From assembly GCF_000149955.1 (NCBI RefSeq), contig NC_030992.1, positions 3,922,850-3,986,849 of the forward strand: a stretch of 64,000 bases of DNA, written 5' to 3'. This document shows, piece by piece, positions 11,210 through 23,423 of this stretch (position 1 is its first letter; the number at the start of each line of letters is the position of its first letter). Made by a program: the position numbers and the translations under genes. This DNA comes from Fusarium oxysporum f. sp. lycopersici 4287 (Eukaryota; Ascomycota; Sordariomycetes; Hypocreales; Nectriaceae). The notes beneath the pieces are model-generated. The model was not told the DNA's origin, searched no databases, and saw only the letters and a list, made by a program, of their open reading frames with translations.

Positions 11210-13108
11210 GATATTATGGACTTTTGATTATTTTCACATCGCTCAGGCATCCTCGCATCCGTTCAGAGACTTGACCGTACGATCCGGAGCGACTCCCACC
11301 GACTTCCGAGAGCTGAAAGGCTGAATTAGACTATTGACCCATCCGCATGATTTTTCAATAGTTTTTTCTTGGCTGCTACGTTGTTTGCTGCTAATTTTGC
11401 TTTTATCCTTGGCTTCAACAATCGGAGATATCAGCATGGTATCCCATTGGACCTGGTCAGCTCCTGGTTGGGGTAAAGATAGGCACCAAATTATCAGGAG
11501 TAAAAGCCACAACTGATACACTAACGGCTTTTAGCCGGGCAGAACATGTGTTGTTTCTGGGACACTTGGTAGGCTGTCGTCCAGTCCACAACAGGTGTAA
11601 CCATGAATTGAAAGGGCTTTTGGAACACAGAGATGATCGCCAAGATCTGGGGTACTCCGAATGCAGATCTGACAGAACATTCAGCAGCACCCTCCATAGA
11701 ACTTCAGATATTTCTAGATACTCAATATTGTGTATATGGTTCAAAGCTCGCCCATATTCACAATTCTGTTAACCGCTTGGCCGTGTAAGATGAGAATGAG
11801 GAGGTTCGTTTAGAGTTGACAGTCGCCCAAGGCTTTCAATAGTCCAAAGCCACTTTTCTAAGCGAACCTGGGCTGGATCGCAGCGACTTTATAGCCCCGT
11901 GTACAGTACCCAATTAATCCTCCGACAACAATTTGAACTTCTCTTCGTCCCAGTAATCTTGGTGTGCGTTTGAATCAGAGGTCGGCCGCTGTTGACACCG
12001 CACTGTATGACCACCAACAATCAGGGGAACCATGAAGGTCGTAGCGATGTGCCATTGGCTCGTTGGCTCGCTCTGTCGGCCTTACCAGGATCTTGGGTTC
12101 CAGCAGCGGAAGACTCGGGGAAAAGTGCGGAATTGGTTTTCCTTACCCTTGATGGTTGTGTATCATCGGATAGCTTCAATTGGTCAAACTGAATTGCCAA
12201 GAGCCAATAGCTCCATGCTGGGTTGTCAGCTCTCCGCTCTTTATATCAGAACCAACCACGCGATAAGATAGCCGAGCGATACTGTCGCAACGTCGGGTTT
12301 CGACACCGCTGAGACACAGTGCCTGAGTGTCTGGTTGACGTCTATATTGTCAATAGCCTGATACAAGTGCCTGTGGTGGTTGCAAGCAAGGTAGAGCTCA
12401 GCAGGTTCATCCGCAGTCATTGTGAAAATGAACATACCATAGTGTCTTTATCCTTTCCTACATTCTCAATAATAGTTTTAGCTATTAAGATATGAATTTT
12501 CTACCCTGCCCGGCCATACTGCGTCGGGCAGATCACATGAAGAGGTCACCAGCGTTGGGCGGCGGCAAAACAAGCGTACATCATCGACAAGAGAGCTGAT
12601 ATAGGAATTGCATCATGGATGGAGGCTTCTCTACATATCAACTTGTCATGTTGTCAAAAGGGACTCTACTAGAAAGACTCCGTGGTGGAACTAGAACTGT
12701 GAGCTGCTAAGAAAACGCATAATCTTAGAGCTGTTGGGCATCTTTGTCTCCACAACGCGCGTCCAATCTCTGGCGTTTCATAGGCAAGACACAGCAATCC
12801 CTTTTCCCCATGTGACTTGCGCTCATTTTCTTCTCATACCTGGTAAGCAAGCCTTTGCAGACTCCGCTGATCTCGAGAAATAGTTGTGAAAGAGTGGAGT
12901 CTCCGTACGCAGTTTTGATCTCAAGTGTCAAGCCAGTATTGGAAATCGCATAACAATCATTAACAGATAGGTCGGGAGTACAAAATTACCTCCTACATCT
13001 AACAAGGCGCGTTGAGCAGCCAGCCGGGCCTGTCGCTCCTAGCAGGAATGATTTCAGCTCCGACACCATCATCGATATGTTTGTGAGGAGCTCCAGAGGT
13101 AGGAATTT

Positions 13109-13138
13109 CGTGAATGCAAATGACGTGAATGCAAATGA
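13109..13138. repeat. 15-bp tandem duplication
   Basis: CGTGAATGCAAATGA occurs twice with no gap (13109-13123 and 13124-13138). The unit contains ATGCAAAT, an octamer-like sequence, but no fungal factor can be assigned. Confidence 0.7.
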
Positions 13139-13752
13139 TGTGACTGTCAAATAAGATCTATCCATAGTCTTTGATGTCTAATGTAACGAAAGTTGTTTTT
13201 TGGAGATTAGACAGCTTCGGGCCCGATTTTACCTGCCTGATTGGTTCAACGGCGAGGGTGCAAGGGGTTGACAAGGAATTGGGTTATGGTCAACAGTGTA
13301 GGGGAGATAGGCCCCTAGTAAGCGCAGGTAGCTAATAACGACCCTATTCACAAGACGGCTTCAGTATATATCCCGACCGTTCAATATAGTCAGTCTGCTT
13401 GATTTCATAGTGTTGTGCTTGTGACTTGTTACCATTGCCCACTGCAGACGATACGTATCAAATCAGGCTGTCGTCTTACGTCGTCGCTCAGCATCACTTA
13501 GAATTTATTGGCTAGAAATGCAAGAATTCCCGTGACTCGCTAGACATCCATTCTTATCCAATGCCTAAGAGCCCCTCATTTTGCTTTCTGATGCACAGCC
13601 ACTTTTGAGGTTGAAACCGAACACACACAGTCAGCACTCAACAGGCCTCCAACTGCATCTGATGGGCAATTTTCTCGGAAACTCCGGCGAGCTTGACTTG
13701 ACAAGACCACACTTATCTGTTTCAAACCCTGACGGAGGGTCCCAGGTGTTGA

Positions 13753-15792
13753 ATGGATCCTCTTAGCATCACCAGCGCCTCAGTCGCGCTGGCCGCCGCT
13801 GTCTTCAAATGCACGATTGAAGTCAAAAAGATCGTTGGCACGATCGCCGACGCGGCCGACTCGCTCTCAGATCTAGCCGAAGAGGCTCGATTAATTCAGG
13901 GAGCACTCCAGGGTGTTGAGGACGCCTTGCAGGACAATCAAGAAGCAATCTCGCGATACAAGGTTGAAGAGGTTTTCTCAATTGCAGTCAAGGGCTGTCG
14001 CGCGACTTTGGCGTGCATCAAGCAGGAGTTTGAGCTGCTCTTTAATCGGAGTGACTGGAAAGCTCGATTCATGGTATTATGGAAGGAAGACGATATGAAA
14101 AAACTGCTCGGGCGACTTGATCGCAAACGAGAAAGTATCTTGTTGTTGCTTCAACTTCTGAGCCTGTAAGCCTAAACCCCAGAGATCCAATGTGAAACTA
14201 ACTAACTGCATTGCCAAAGGAGCTCGGTACGAGAAGTTCAGGCACTGGTCGCCAAGAAACAGAGTGCTTTGACAGTTGCGAAAGAGGATATAACGGCTCT
14301 CATACCGACCTACTGGAGTTGCCGTGATACGATTCTTGACTCGCTTGACAATGAAACAGTCGACAGCATCTATGCGGACTGGGAGAATCGAGAGAGCAAG
14401 CTGAGTACAACTGAGTTTGACTTCGACTACGAACTCATCAACACACGGGCCTATCGTCGAGCTCTTGCTCAAGCACAAGCCAAACGCGGTCGAGAGCTAC
14501 CACCTCGGAGAAGGATTGACACCCCCGCCCGGGAACCCAACGGCGGGATCGTGGAGCCAGTTGAGGACCTTATTGACTTGACCTCGGAACCGAGTCAACA
14601 AACTGCTTCGATGCCATCACATATGCCCCCCAAGTCGTACTCGGACCTAGCAGGTCTGCAGTTCATGCCGATAACTGCGGACGAAGGGTCAGCTAGCGCT
14701 GGAAGCCTCGAAACTTCTGAAACTGCCAAACCGATAGATATGCGAGGGATGACTGACCATTTGAGAGAATCCGACATGTCTCCTGAGTCCAGAGATAAGA
14801 GTCCACAAAATCGGATGCCTGGAATCCGGCGGTGGCATCAAACTACAACTAAGGAAGCAGTGACTGAAATAAGACAAGACGAAACTCAACATGAAGAGGC
14901 ACTGACGGGTCGACTGGCACAAACGATGTATCGTAATAGCAACAGTCTGTCCGCTGGACTGTCAATGGCCCGTCATCTGCTCTCTTCCAAATCGCACGAC
15001 TCCTTAGACATAGAGTACTTCGACGCCTTAAAAGGCCATAGTGGTCCCAGTGGTAAGCGTCGTCCTGGGGTTCGTGTACGAATAACGCCTAGTAAGAGGA
15101 AGGGTGTTGACACAAAACACCATCATGATATGACAGAGACTAGCCCCGATTCTCGTATACCTTCGGATGAGCTACTCGACGGTAGCCCTATGGGGAGTTC
15201 CAAAGCCCCAAACATTGAAGATTCGATTCTCCAAAAGAGCCCAGTCGATATTGAAATCGATCGCGGTCACAGGCAGGCCGCCAAGGTCTTGGATGAGCTA
15301 CGAAGAGTCAGAATAAGGCCAGCCAAGAACGTGGGCGATTTTAAATATGAACCCTATGATTCAGGATATATACCCGACGATGACATGAGGCCTCGGAGTC
15401 GAAACATTGCCAGACGATCACGCCCCAAAGCCAAACAAAGCCAGCGCAGCAAAAGCACCGATTCCACCGAAACCAACGCAGGATCACCGCCAAATATAAA
15501 CCCCAGACTTCTCGAACTTATCGAGAATGCTAAACAATGGCTGATTCTACCTGAGCTCAATGCACTGAAACGTGAAACAGAGCAAAGTGAGCGCGGATTT
15601 ACTGAAACAGATGGATCACCACCTCACGTCACATCGGCTCTTGCTGATGGTCTGGAGGGAAATGAAAAAGAGCAGAGTAATAAAAAGAAAAAGAAAAAGA
15701 AGACCGTGTCTTCATCACGTCGCTTAAATAGGATTGGTGAGAGAGATAGGGACAGGTTTAATAGAGAAGAGAAAAGGAGGAATAGGAGTTAA
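13753..15792 (+). CDS. fungal STAND-type N-terminal domain protein
   Basis: Exons 13753-14165 and 14220-15792 with a 54-nt intron (GTAAGC, ACTAACTAAC branch region, AAAG acceptor) give about 661 aa. The start MDPLSITSASVALAAAV and the following helical segment (residues ~1-200, with VAKKQSALTVAKEDI) match the 'fungal N-terminal domain of STAND proteins' found on NLR-like proteins. Here no NACHT/NB-ARC or repeat domain follows. Residues ~230-600 are low-complexity and Ser/Pro/charged, and the C-terminus carries a lysine run (NKKKKKKKT) plus RRLNRIGERDRDRF, a likely nuclear localisation or nucleic-acid-binding tail. In NLR-like proteins this domain is an effector or signalling module. A stand-alone copy could act as a downstream partner or regulator (inference). 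There is no signal peptide or membrane segment. Confidence 0.8.
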
Positions 15793-17449
15793 TATTGTGA
15801 AGATGACTATACAGAGATTAAGAGGAAAGGTTTCTAACACTAGCAATGAAAATATGCTTGTAGCCTGTAAGGAACTTAGTGTATAAATATTTATGATTTA
15901 ACTTAACTGTATGTTTAAGATTTGTACATTAAACAGTACTTCGCTTACGCCTCTAGACAGCTCTTATTCAGCACACGCATAACAAACCCGTTTATGATGG
16001 AGTTTTGAGATGAAGAGAACTACAAAAGAGTGCTGTAGCAATAGCTATAGCCATTAGGTTCGATAATGTATCGCGCGGTGTCTTCCAGACGCTCAGGTTC
16101 TCGTCGCTGTCTGGCAGAACTGACTGTAATTGACTGAATGTATCCTCCAATACCATGACTTGATCATTCAAATATCTATTTATCAAGCTACAGATACCGA
16201 TACGAGGTCCAAGATAGGAGTTACTGTAACGAAATCACTACGGCTGCGACACGAACCAACAGGGAACATAAACGTCAACCTCGAGCTAAACAACATGTCG
16301 TCTTCGACCTCGCAGCAGATTATGTCATTCCACATCATCAAAATCTTATCGGTAAATAGGCCCGACGAGTATTAGACCATCTTCCAATTCTGAAATCTGG
16401 GGTATTGGCCGGAAGTACGGGCTTGAGAGACACTCCGTCCGTAGGATTCTCGAAGTGGTGTGTTGTTGGTGATGTGACATTGTGGAGGTGGATATTTAGC
16501 CGTTAAAGAAATGGATCGACGGGATCGAAATAAGCATTTCTATTTGCGTATATCCGTATAGCCGCCTCGCTTGGAAATATGTCAATTGTTGATCCAGGTG
16601 TATCGTCTTGTGTTATTCTCCGGCTGGGCGCAAGTTATCAATACAATGGCAGGCATTCAAGATTGACGAATTATCTAGATTGTAGAATCACCTTTCATAC
16701 CTGTCTTCGTGTCAACATATTCTGAGTCAGTCTCACTTAATGGTGAGCAAATACCACCTCACCCATCGCCTAACCCCCATACGCAGCATCCAATCTGAAG
16801 CTATTCGGGAAGCGGACACTTGCAAACCCCGTAGACCACTCAGACCACTGACTTTAAGCTCACGCCACCAATTCTGTCAAGACAACGCTATGGTTGGCCT
16901 GATCTCCTGAGGTCAATTGGTCACCTGCAACCCTTGAAAAGCGGGCTGCCAAATGATTGGTTTTCAGTGGGTGATCCCTGTAACTCACCCCTGTAATGGC
17001 TTTGCTGATGGAGGGTCAGATCTGTCCGAGTAACTCAAAGGCCCCAGGTTTTTTACGTTTTCGCATTTCGGTTTCGCTATTCTAAACGCGAGCTGCCGCG
17101 TGTTTGAACGACTAGGTTTGGATGGTGATTGTATAAGTATCTGGTCGTCTTGTATAAAGAGGGATCGTGTAAAGTGATTATTTTGTAGCTCAGGAACTGA
17201 GACATTGAAAGAAATGAACTGGGTATCGTCATAAATGCAGGCAAGTCATCCACCAATGTCTGCCAAAAGGTCCATCCCCAAAGAAAGACCTCAACTCCCA
17301 TGAAGTCAAAGCCCCAATTGCAAGAAACCGGGTCTCAAGAAATGTGAAGCTTCATGCCAGGAAGACTTCAATGTCAAACAACAAACCGACCGACCATCCA
17401 TATTTTCTTCGAGAACTTATTCGCACGAGAGAACGACTCCAGGTGTCCA
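15793..17449. other. intergenic, no gene seen
   Basis: About 1.65 kb between the 3' end of the STAND-N gene and the 3' end of the Zn2Cys6 gene. Open frames here (16130-16375, 17077-17301) lack protein character. The part beyond 17450 could once have encoded the missing C-terminal half of the Zn2Cys6 regulator, but I could not recognise it. Confidence 0.5.
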
Positions 17450-17916
17450 TCACTCTGCTTCTGTAGGCGACGGCTCTCTGCTTCTCTTCCTTTTCAAATC
17501 ATCACCGTCGTGTAAACTCAGAGGTGATTCTTCGCGTTGATTTGGCGGACTATGCTCTGGTGTTGGAAGTCTTATGCAAGTACAATGCCTGAGGAGTTCT
17601 TCGCATCTCGCAAGCCTTTCCAGAAGATCTTGATTCGGACGTCTGCGCTTCCTTGGCGGAGCTGGTAAACTTGGAGTGCAGACTGTTTTGAGCTATCAAG
17701 CTGTCAGTATTTGAATCATTAGGACTTTTTAGAGCGGTTTACCCTTATGCAATTTGAACACGGACTCTTCCGATCGCATTTCTTTTTCCTCTGTTGGCAG
17801 AGCAAACATGAGAGCACTCTCTTGCCCGTCTTCTTCGGCTCCGAATCCACTGACGTGTTTGTAACTGTAGGGCTCAAGTCCGTAGACTCATCCCTATGAG
17901 AAACAGGACTCGACAT
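17450..17916 (-). CDS. short Zn(II)2Cys6 DNA-binding protein (regulatory domain absent)
   Basis: Two exons, 17916-17743 and 17692-17450, with a 50-nt phase-0 intron (GTAAAC...GATAG) give 138 aa. Splicing completes the binuclear cluster: C-LL-C-QQRKKK-C-DRKSP-C-SN-C-IRLKTV-C, an exact Cx2Cx6Cx5Cx2Cx6C arrangement. A basic linker (PPRKRRRPNQ) and coiled-coil-like segment (DLLERLARCEELL) follow, as in full-length fungal regulators. These are usually 500-900 aa and include a fungal-specific transcription factor domain, but this frame stops at 17450. An intron that rescues the frame was looked for and not found. It is therefore either a natural DNA-binding-only regulator or repressor, or a truncated gene. 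It is divergent from the PDR transporter at 18521, which suggests that gene as a target (inference). Confidence 0.7.
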
Positions 17917-18520
17917 TTTCGTATAAATTTTACGATAATTATCTTTTTACAATATCTCAACTCGCATCTCATGAGATGTCGATGTCGACTTTAAAAGCAT
18001 ATAGCCCAAACTCTGACCCTCAAGGACTAGGGTGAAGACGATTGGGTAGCAGATCATGCAACAAATCCATGTCGGAAAATGGGGTGCCACACTCGGGCAG
18101 TCGGGCTCGAGACGCATCCCGAGAACTCTCCACAACTTCCCGAGGCGAGGGGTGGCATACCGGGATATTGGAACTTGGAGATGCGGGTAATTTTGGTGAA
18201 CATGCGATTCGGGAGACGCAGTCTGTCAAGAGTCCGCTTGGCCGACTTAAAAGGAGGTTTATGTGTTCATCATCACGATACTGAAGCTTTATTTCCAGCA
18301 ATTCGTTTCAGTTTTGTCTTATTGGAAATTGTGTTGATATGAGAGGCTGAAGCGTATTGGGCATCAGATCATTATGAGTCCACTCGCATGCAAGTCGCTT
18401 GTACTCAATCTCTAGATTTCTGAATATCAAAACTCTCGACTTATACTATCTCTATCAAGAAGCAAGTAATCAACATATCTCATAGTACTCAAGAAGATAC
18501 ACAGGTCAAGCAAATCAATC
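17917..18520. promoter_or_regulatory. divergent promoter region (Zn2Cys6 regulator / PDR transporter)
   Basis: The 604 bp between the two divergent start codons contain the promoters of both genes. CGG-containing words, the usual half-sites of Zn2Cys6 factors, occur close together (TCGGGCAGTCGGG near 18095-18107), with more CCGAG/CGGGA words near 18140-18215. Which of these is bound cannot be told from sequence. Confidence 0.4.
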
Positions 18521-21500
18521 ATGGCATCAACTTATATGGGCGGTGCCTCCGTCCAGCCAGCACCACTACCTGGACTGGAAAATGTGACGACAAATAATCA
18601 GACTACTACCTCAACTCATGACACTCAAGCCCCTGTGAATCCAAGTTCAGACACAACTCCTACCAACTATTCTCAAGACCACATGGCCTCCCAGGACGAA
18701 ACACCAGCCAAATCCACCACAGAAGATGAAGAAGACTCGGAACTCGAGCGCAGACACAGCATTGTCCGCGACTTGGCACGCCAATACACCAACCAGAGTC
18801 AAATGTCTGCTATCAGTGGCAATCCCTTTACAGCAGATGAAAACAGCCCCCTGAATCCCAGAAGTGACAAGTTCAGAGCGTTGGCTTGGGCAAAGGCTAT
18901 TTCGAAATTGCACAGTGAAACTGGCTTCACTAATCGCAAAGCTGGTGTTTGCTATCAGAACTTGAACGTGTTTGGATATGGCCAGCCCACAGATTATCAG
19001 AAGAACGTGGCCAATATCTGGCTTGACGCCGCTTCACTTCCACGACAGCTGATGGGGTATGGAAAGACTAGGATCGACATCATTCGAGACTTTGATGGTG
19101 TTGTCAAGAACGGAGAGATGTTGGTGGTATTAGGTCCGCCTGGCTCTGGCTGCTCTACATATCTCAAGACCATTTCCGGTGAGACAAGTGGTATTTACAT
19201 CAACGATGATGCATACTTTAACTACAGGGGTAAGTCAATAGGCATAAAGGGGTTTTGGACTGGCTGAACATCATCAGGCATAACGGCCCATGAGATGCAC
19301 ACCCGCCATCGCGGAGAAGCAATCTACACCGCAGAAGTAGACGTCCACTTCCCCCACCTCACAGTCGGCGACACCCTCGACTTCGCCGCCCACGCCCGCG
19401 CCCCACGCTCTATCCCCGGCGGCATCGACCGTGAGACCTTCATCTCGCACTCCCGCGACGTGGTAATGGCCATGTTCGGCATAAGCCACACGGTAAACAC
19501 AAAAGTCGGAAACGAGTACGTCCGCGGCGTATCCGGCGGCGAGCGCAAACGCGTCACCATCGCCGAAGCCTCCCTCAGCGGCGCACCGCTGCAGTGCTGG
19601 GATAATAGCACACGGGGCCTTGATTCAGCAAATGCGGTTGAGTTTTGTAAGACGTTGAGGCTGCAGACGCAGATGTCTGATACGGCGGCTCTGGTGTCGA
19701 TATATCAGGCCCCGCAGGCTGCTTACGATATCTTTGATAAGGTTGTTGTGTTGTATGAGGGAAGGCAGATTTTCTTTGGGGGAACCAAGATGGCGAAGCA
19801 GTATTTTGTTGATCTAGGTTTTGAGTGTCCTGCGAGACAGACGGTGCCGGATTTCCTGACGTCGATGACGAGTCCGCAGGAGCGAATTATTCGAAAAGGG
19901 TTCGAAGACCGTGCACCAAGGACACCAGATGAATTCGCGGCAGCGTGGAAAGCCTCCCAAGCCAATGCCCTTCTCCAACGAGAAATCGAAGAGTATAAAC
20001 GCGACTTTCCGATCAATGGACCTGAAGCAGAAGAGTTTAGAGCGAATCGACGCGCAGCGCAGGCTAAGAACCAACGAAAGAAGAGTCCTTATACGTTGAG
20101 CTACTGGCAGCAAACGAAGCTCTGTGTCTGGCGGGGCTTCAAACGCTTGGTTACAGATCCGACTATAACGCTTACGCAGTTGTTTGGGAATTTCATCATG
20201 GCGCTAATTGTGGGGAGTGTGTTCTATAATATCGATCAGACGACCGCGAGCTTTTTTCAGAGGGGTGCTTTGCTTTTCTTGGCTTGTCTTTCGAATGCGT
20301 TTTCTAGTGCTCTTGAGGTAAACCTGATATCTCCATCATATCCACGGCTTTGGACTAACAGTTCCAGATTCTTACATTGTATGCTCAACGACCTATCGTC
20401 GAGAAGCATGATCGCTACGCCCTATATCATCCATCGTCTGAAGCAGTGGCTTCTATGCTCTGCGATATGCCCTACAAGATCCTCAACGCCTTCACATACA
20501 ATCTAACACTCTACTTCATGACCAACCTCCGCAGAGAACCGGGCCCATTTTTCTTCTTTCTTTTCATCACATTCCTCGTCACGCTCTGCATGTCCATGAT
20601 TTTCAGAACGATTGCTTCTGCGTCTCGAACACTCTCTCAAGCTATGGTCCCCGCTGCTCTTCTCATCCTCGCGTTAGTTACTTTCACGGGCTTTGTTATC
20701 CAGATTGACTATATGCTTGGTTGGTGCCGATGGATCAACTACGTCAATCCGCTTGCGTATGCGTTCGAATCACTTATGGTGAATGAGTTTCATAACCGCA
20801 AGTTTGAGTGCAACTTGTTCATTCCTACGTATCCTGATGCAGCGCCTGAGAATCGCGTTTGCTCGACTGTTGGGGCTGTACAGGGTGAACCTATGGTTTC
20901 AGGGGACAGGTATATCAACTTGTCCTTCTCATACTACCATGCGCACAAGTGGCGAAATGTTGGTATCGTCATCGCTTTTACGCTTCTTTTCCTTGCGACA
21001 TACATGTTCTTCGCCGAAACCGTCAGCGCAAAGAAGTCAAAAGGAGAAGTTCTTGTTTTCCGTCGGGGACACAGACTTGCAAAGAACAGAGTTGATGCAG
21101 AGTCCAGCCCAGCAGGTCGCGTGGCTATTACTGAGAAAGAAGGCTACGGAGAAGGACAGCCGTCAAACTTCAAGTCAACGAGTGTCTTCCACTGGAACAA
21201 CGTGTGCTACGACATCAAAATCAAGAGTGAAAACAGGCGTATTCTTGATAACGTAGCCGGATGGGTCAAGCCCGGTACAATGACAGCTCTAATGGTACAT
21301 CCCCCTTCTACTCCCACCATTTTCAACACTAACAAACCCAGGGCGTTTCAGGAGCCGGTAAAACAACCCTCCTTGACTGTCTCGCAGACCGCACAAGCAT
21401 GGGCGTTATCCATGGCGACATCCTCGTCGACGACAAACTCCGCGACGCCTCCTTCCAACGCAAAACAGGCTACGTCCAGCAACAAGACCTGCACCTATCC

Positions 21501-23221
21501 ACAACAACAGTCCGCGAAGCCCTCAACTTCTCCGCCATAATGCGTCAGCCAAAACACATACCGGTAAAACAGAAGATCGCATACGTTGATGAAGTCATCA
21601 AGATGCTCGACATGCAGGACTATTCTGAGGCAGTCGTTGGTGTTTTAGGCGAGGGCTTGAATGTAGAACAACGGAAACGATTAACAATCGGTGTTGAACT
21701 CGCAGCAAAACCGCCAGTTTTATTATTCGTTGATGAACCTACGTCGGGATTGGACTCACAGACTTCATGGGCCATTCTAGACCTACTGGAAAAGCTGGCT
21801 CGTAGCGGACAAGCTATCCTCTGCACCATCCACCAACCATCAGCCATGCTCTTCCAGCGCTTCGACCGCCTACTCTTCCTAGCCAGCGGAGGAAAAACAG
21901 TATATTTCGGAGACGTTGGTGAACATTCCCGCACAATGACTCGCTATTTCGAAGCCCACGGCGCAGAGCCATGCCCGCCCGAAGCAAACCCCGCAGAATG
22001 GATGCTGGAGGTAATCGGCGCAGCACCCGGTTCCGAAACGAATCTCGACTGGCCGCAGATCTGGAAAGATTCCTCCGAATTCGCTGCTGTGCAACAACAC
22101 TTGCAGGAACTATCTCATCATAGGGTTGAGAAGAGTCAGGATGAAGATCCGCATTTGTACGATGAGTTTGCTGCTACGTTTACGACGCAGTTGAAGTATG
22201 TGACGACACGAGTTTTTGAGCAGTACTGGAGAACGCCTTCGTATATATACTCGAAGGCAGCGCTGTGTACGCTCGTCGCATTGTTCATTGGCTTTTCGTT
22301 TTATCAGGCGCCCAACACGGCGCTTGGACTGCAGAATCAGATGTTTGCAATTTTTCAAGTGTTGACTGTCTTTGGACAGCTCACGCAGCAACAGGTAAGC
22401 CAAAGTCCCTCGAATTTGTTCTAACTTGAGCAAGACTGACTGTTTAGATGCCGCACTTTGTCATTCAACGAGATTTGTACGAAGTCCGAGAACGACCCTC
22501 CAAAACCTACAGCTGGCAGGTCTTCATCCTGAGTCAAATCATCGTCGAAATCCCATGGAACACCCTCATGGCTGCGATTATGTACTTTTGCTGGTACTAC
22601 CCCATCGGTCTATACCGCAACGCCGAACCCACCGATGCAGTAGCTGAGCGCGGCGCCCTAATGTTCTTGCTCTTCCTCGTCTTCATGCTCTTCACCTGCA
22701 CCTTCACCGATTTCATAATCGCAGGGTGCAGCTCAGCCGAAACAGGAGGAAATATCGCCAACCTGCTCTTTATGATGTGTCTCATATTCTGCGGTGTTCT
22801 CGCACCACCGAACAGTTTCCCCAAATTCTGGATCTGGATGTATCGCGTCAGTCCCTTTACATACCTCATATCCGCCATATTGTCCACCGCTGTGGCGAAT
22901 ACAGAAGCTGTCTGTGCGCAGAACGAATATGTTGTTTTTCCACCGCCGGAGGGTCAGACGTGTGGCGAGTATATGCAGGCGTATATCAAGAGCGCGGGAG
23001 GTTATCTTGTGGATAAGAGCAGTAATAGTACATGTACGTATTGTACTATTGGGGATAGTAATGTGTTTTTAGCGAGGGTTCAGTCGCGTTATGATGAGCG
23101 GTGGAGGAATTTTGGGTTGATGTGGGTTTATATCATCTTTAATGTTTTTGCGGCTTTGGCGCTGTATTGGCTTGTTAGAGTCCCGAAGAATAAGAAGGGG
23201 AAGAAGGAGAAGAAGGAGTGA
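18521..23221 (+). CDS. PDR-type (ABCG) full-size ABC transporter
   Basis: Five exons (18521-19229, 19278-20317, 20368-21294, 21342-22394, 22448-23221), joined by introns of 47-53 nt that all keep frame, give 1500 aa, the usual PDR length. The order is NBD-TMD-NBD-TMD. NBD1 has a Walker A of the PDR type with Cys in place of Lys (GPPGSGCST, ~205), signature VSGGERKR (~320) and the degenerate Walker B neighbourhood [17 protein letters not shown]2 has canonical Walker [10 protein letters not shown] (~893), degenerate signature [12 protein letters not shown] and Walker [14 protein letters not shown]. This asymmetry is the family hallmark. Two six-helix membrane domains follow the NBDs. The protein exports hydrophobic toxins, azoles or plant defence compounds across the plasma membrane using ATP. 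It is divergent from a Zn2Cys6 gene and convergent with an APH-like kinase. Substrate is unknown. Confidence 0.96.
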
Positions 23222-23423
23222 AGAGATTATGAGACAGGCAATAATGGGAGGATCACTTTTCTTGGTTCTGTATATCATGCCATTACTATTTGAAGCTTAA
23301 TTGATAGCGCGCTTGTCATAATCGCTAGTCATCACCGTCCCGTGTCCATCTTAAGCTTCTCGCACAATTCAATGCGAACAGAACTAAATATTCTTCAATT
23401 CTCGGTGTCCCATAACTGCTATC

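Larger units (their letters stand above)
11117..13752. other. intergenic, no gene seen
   Basis: About 2.6 kb without a supportable gene. The first ~100 bp hold the promoter of the PAN/Apple gene and the last few hundred the promoter of the STAND-N gene. Several short frames (for example 11243-11521 and 12725-12931) have no conserved character. A 15-bp tandem duplication lies at 13109-13138. Confidence 0.55.
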
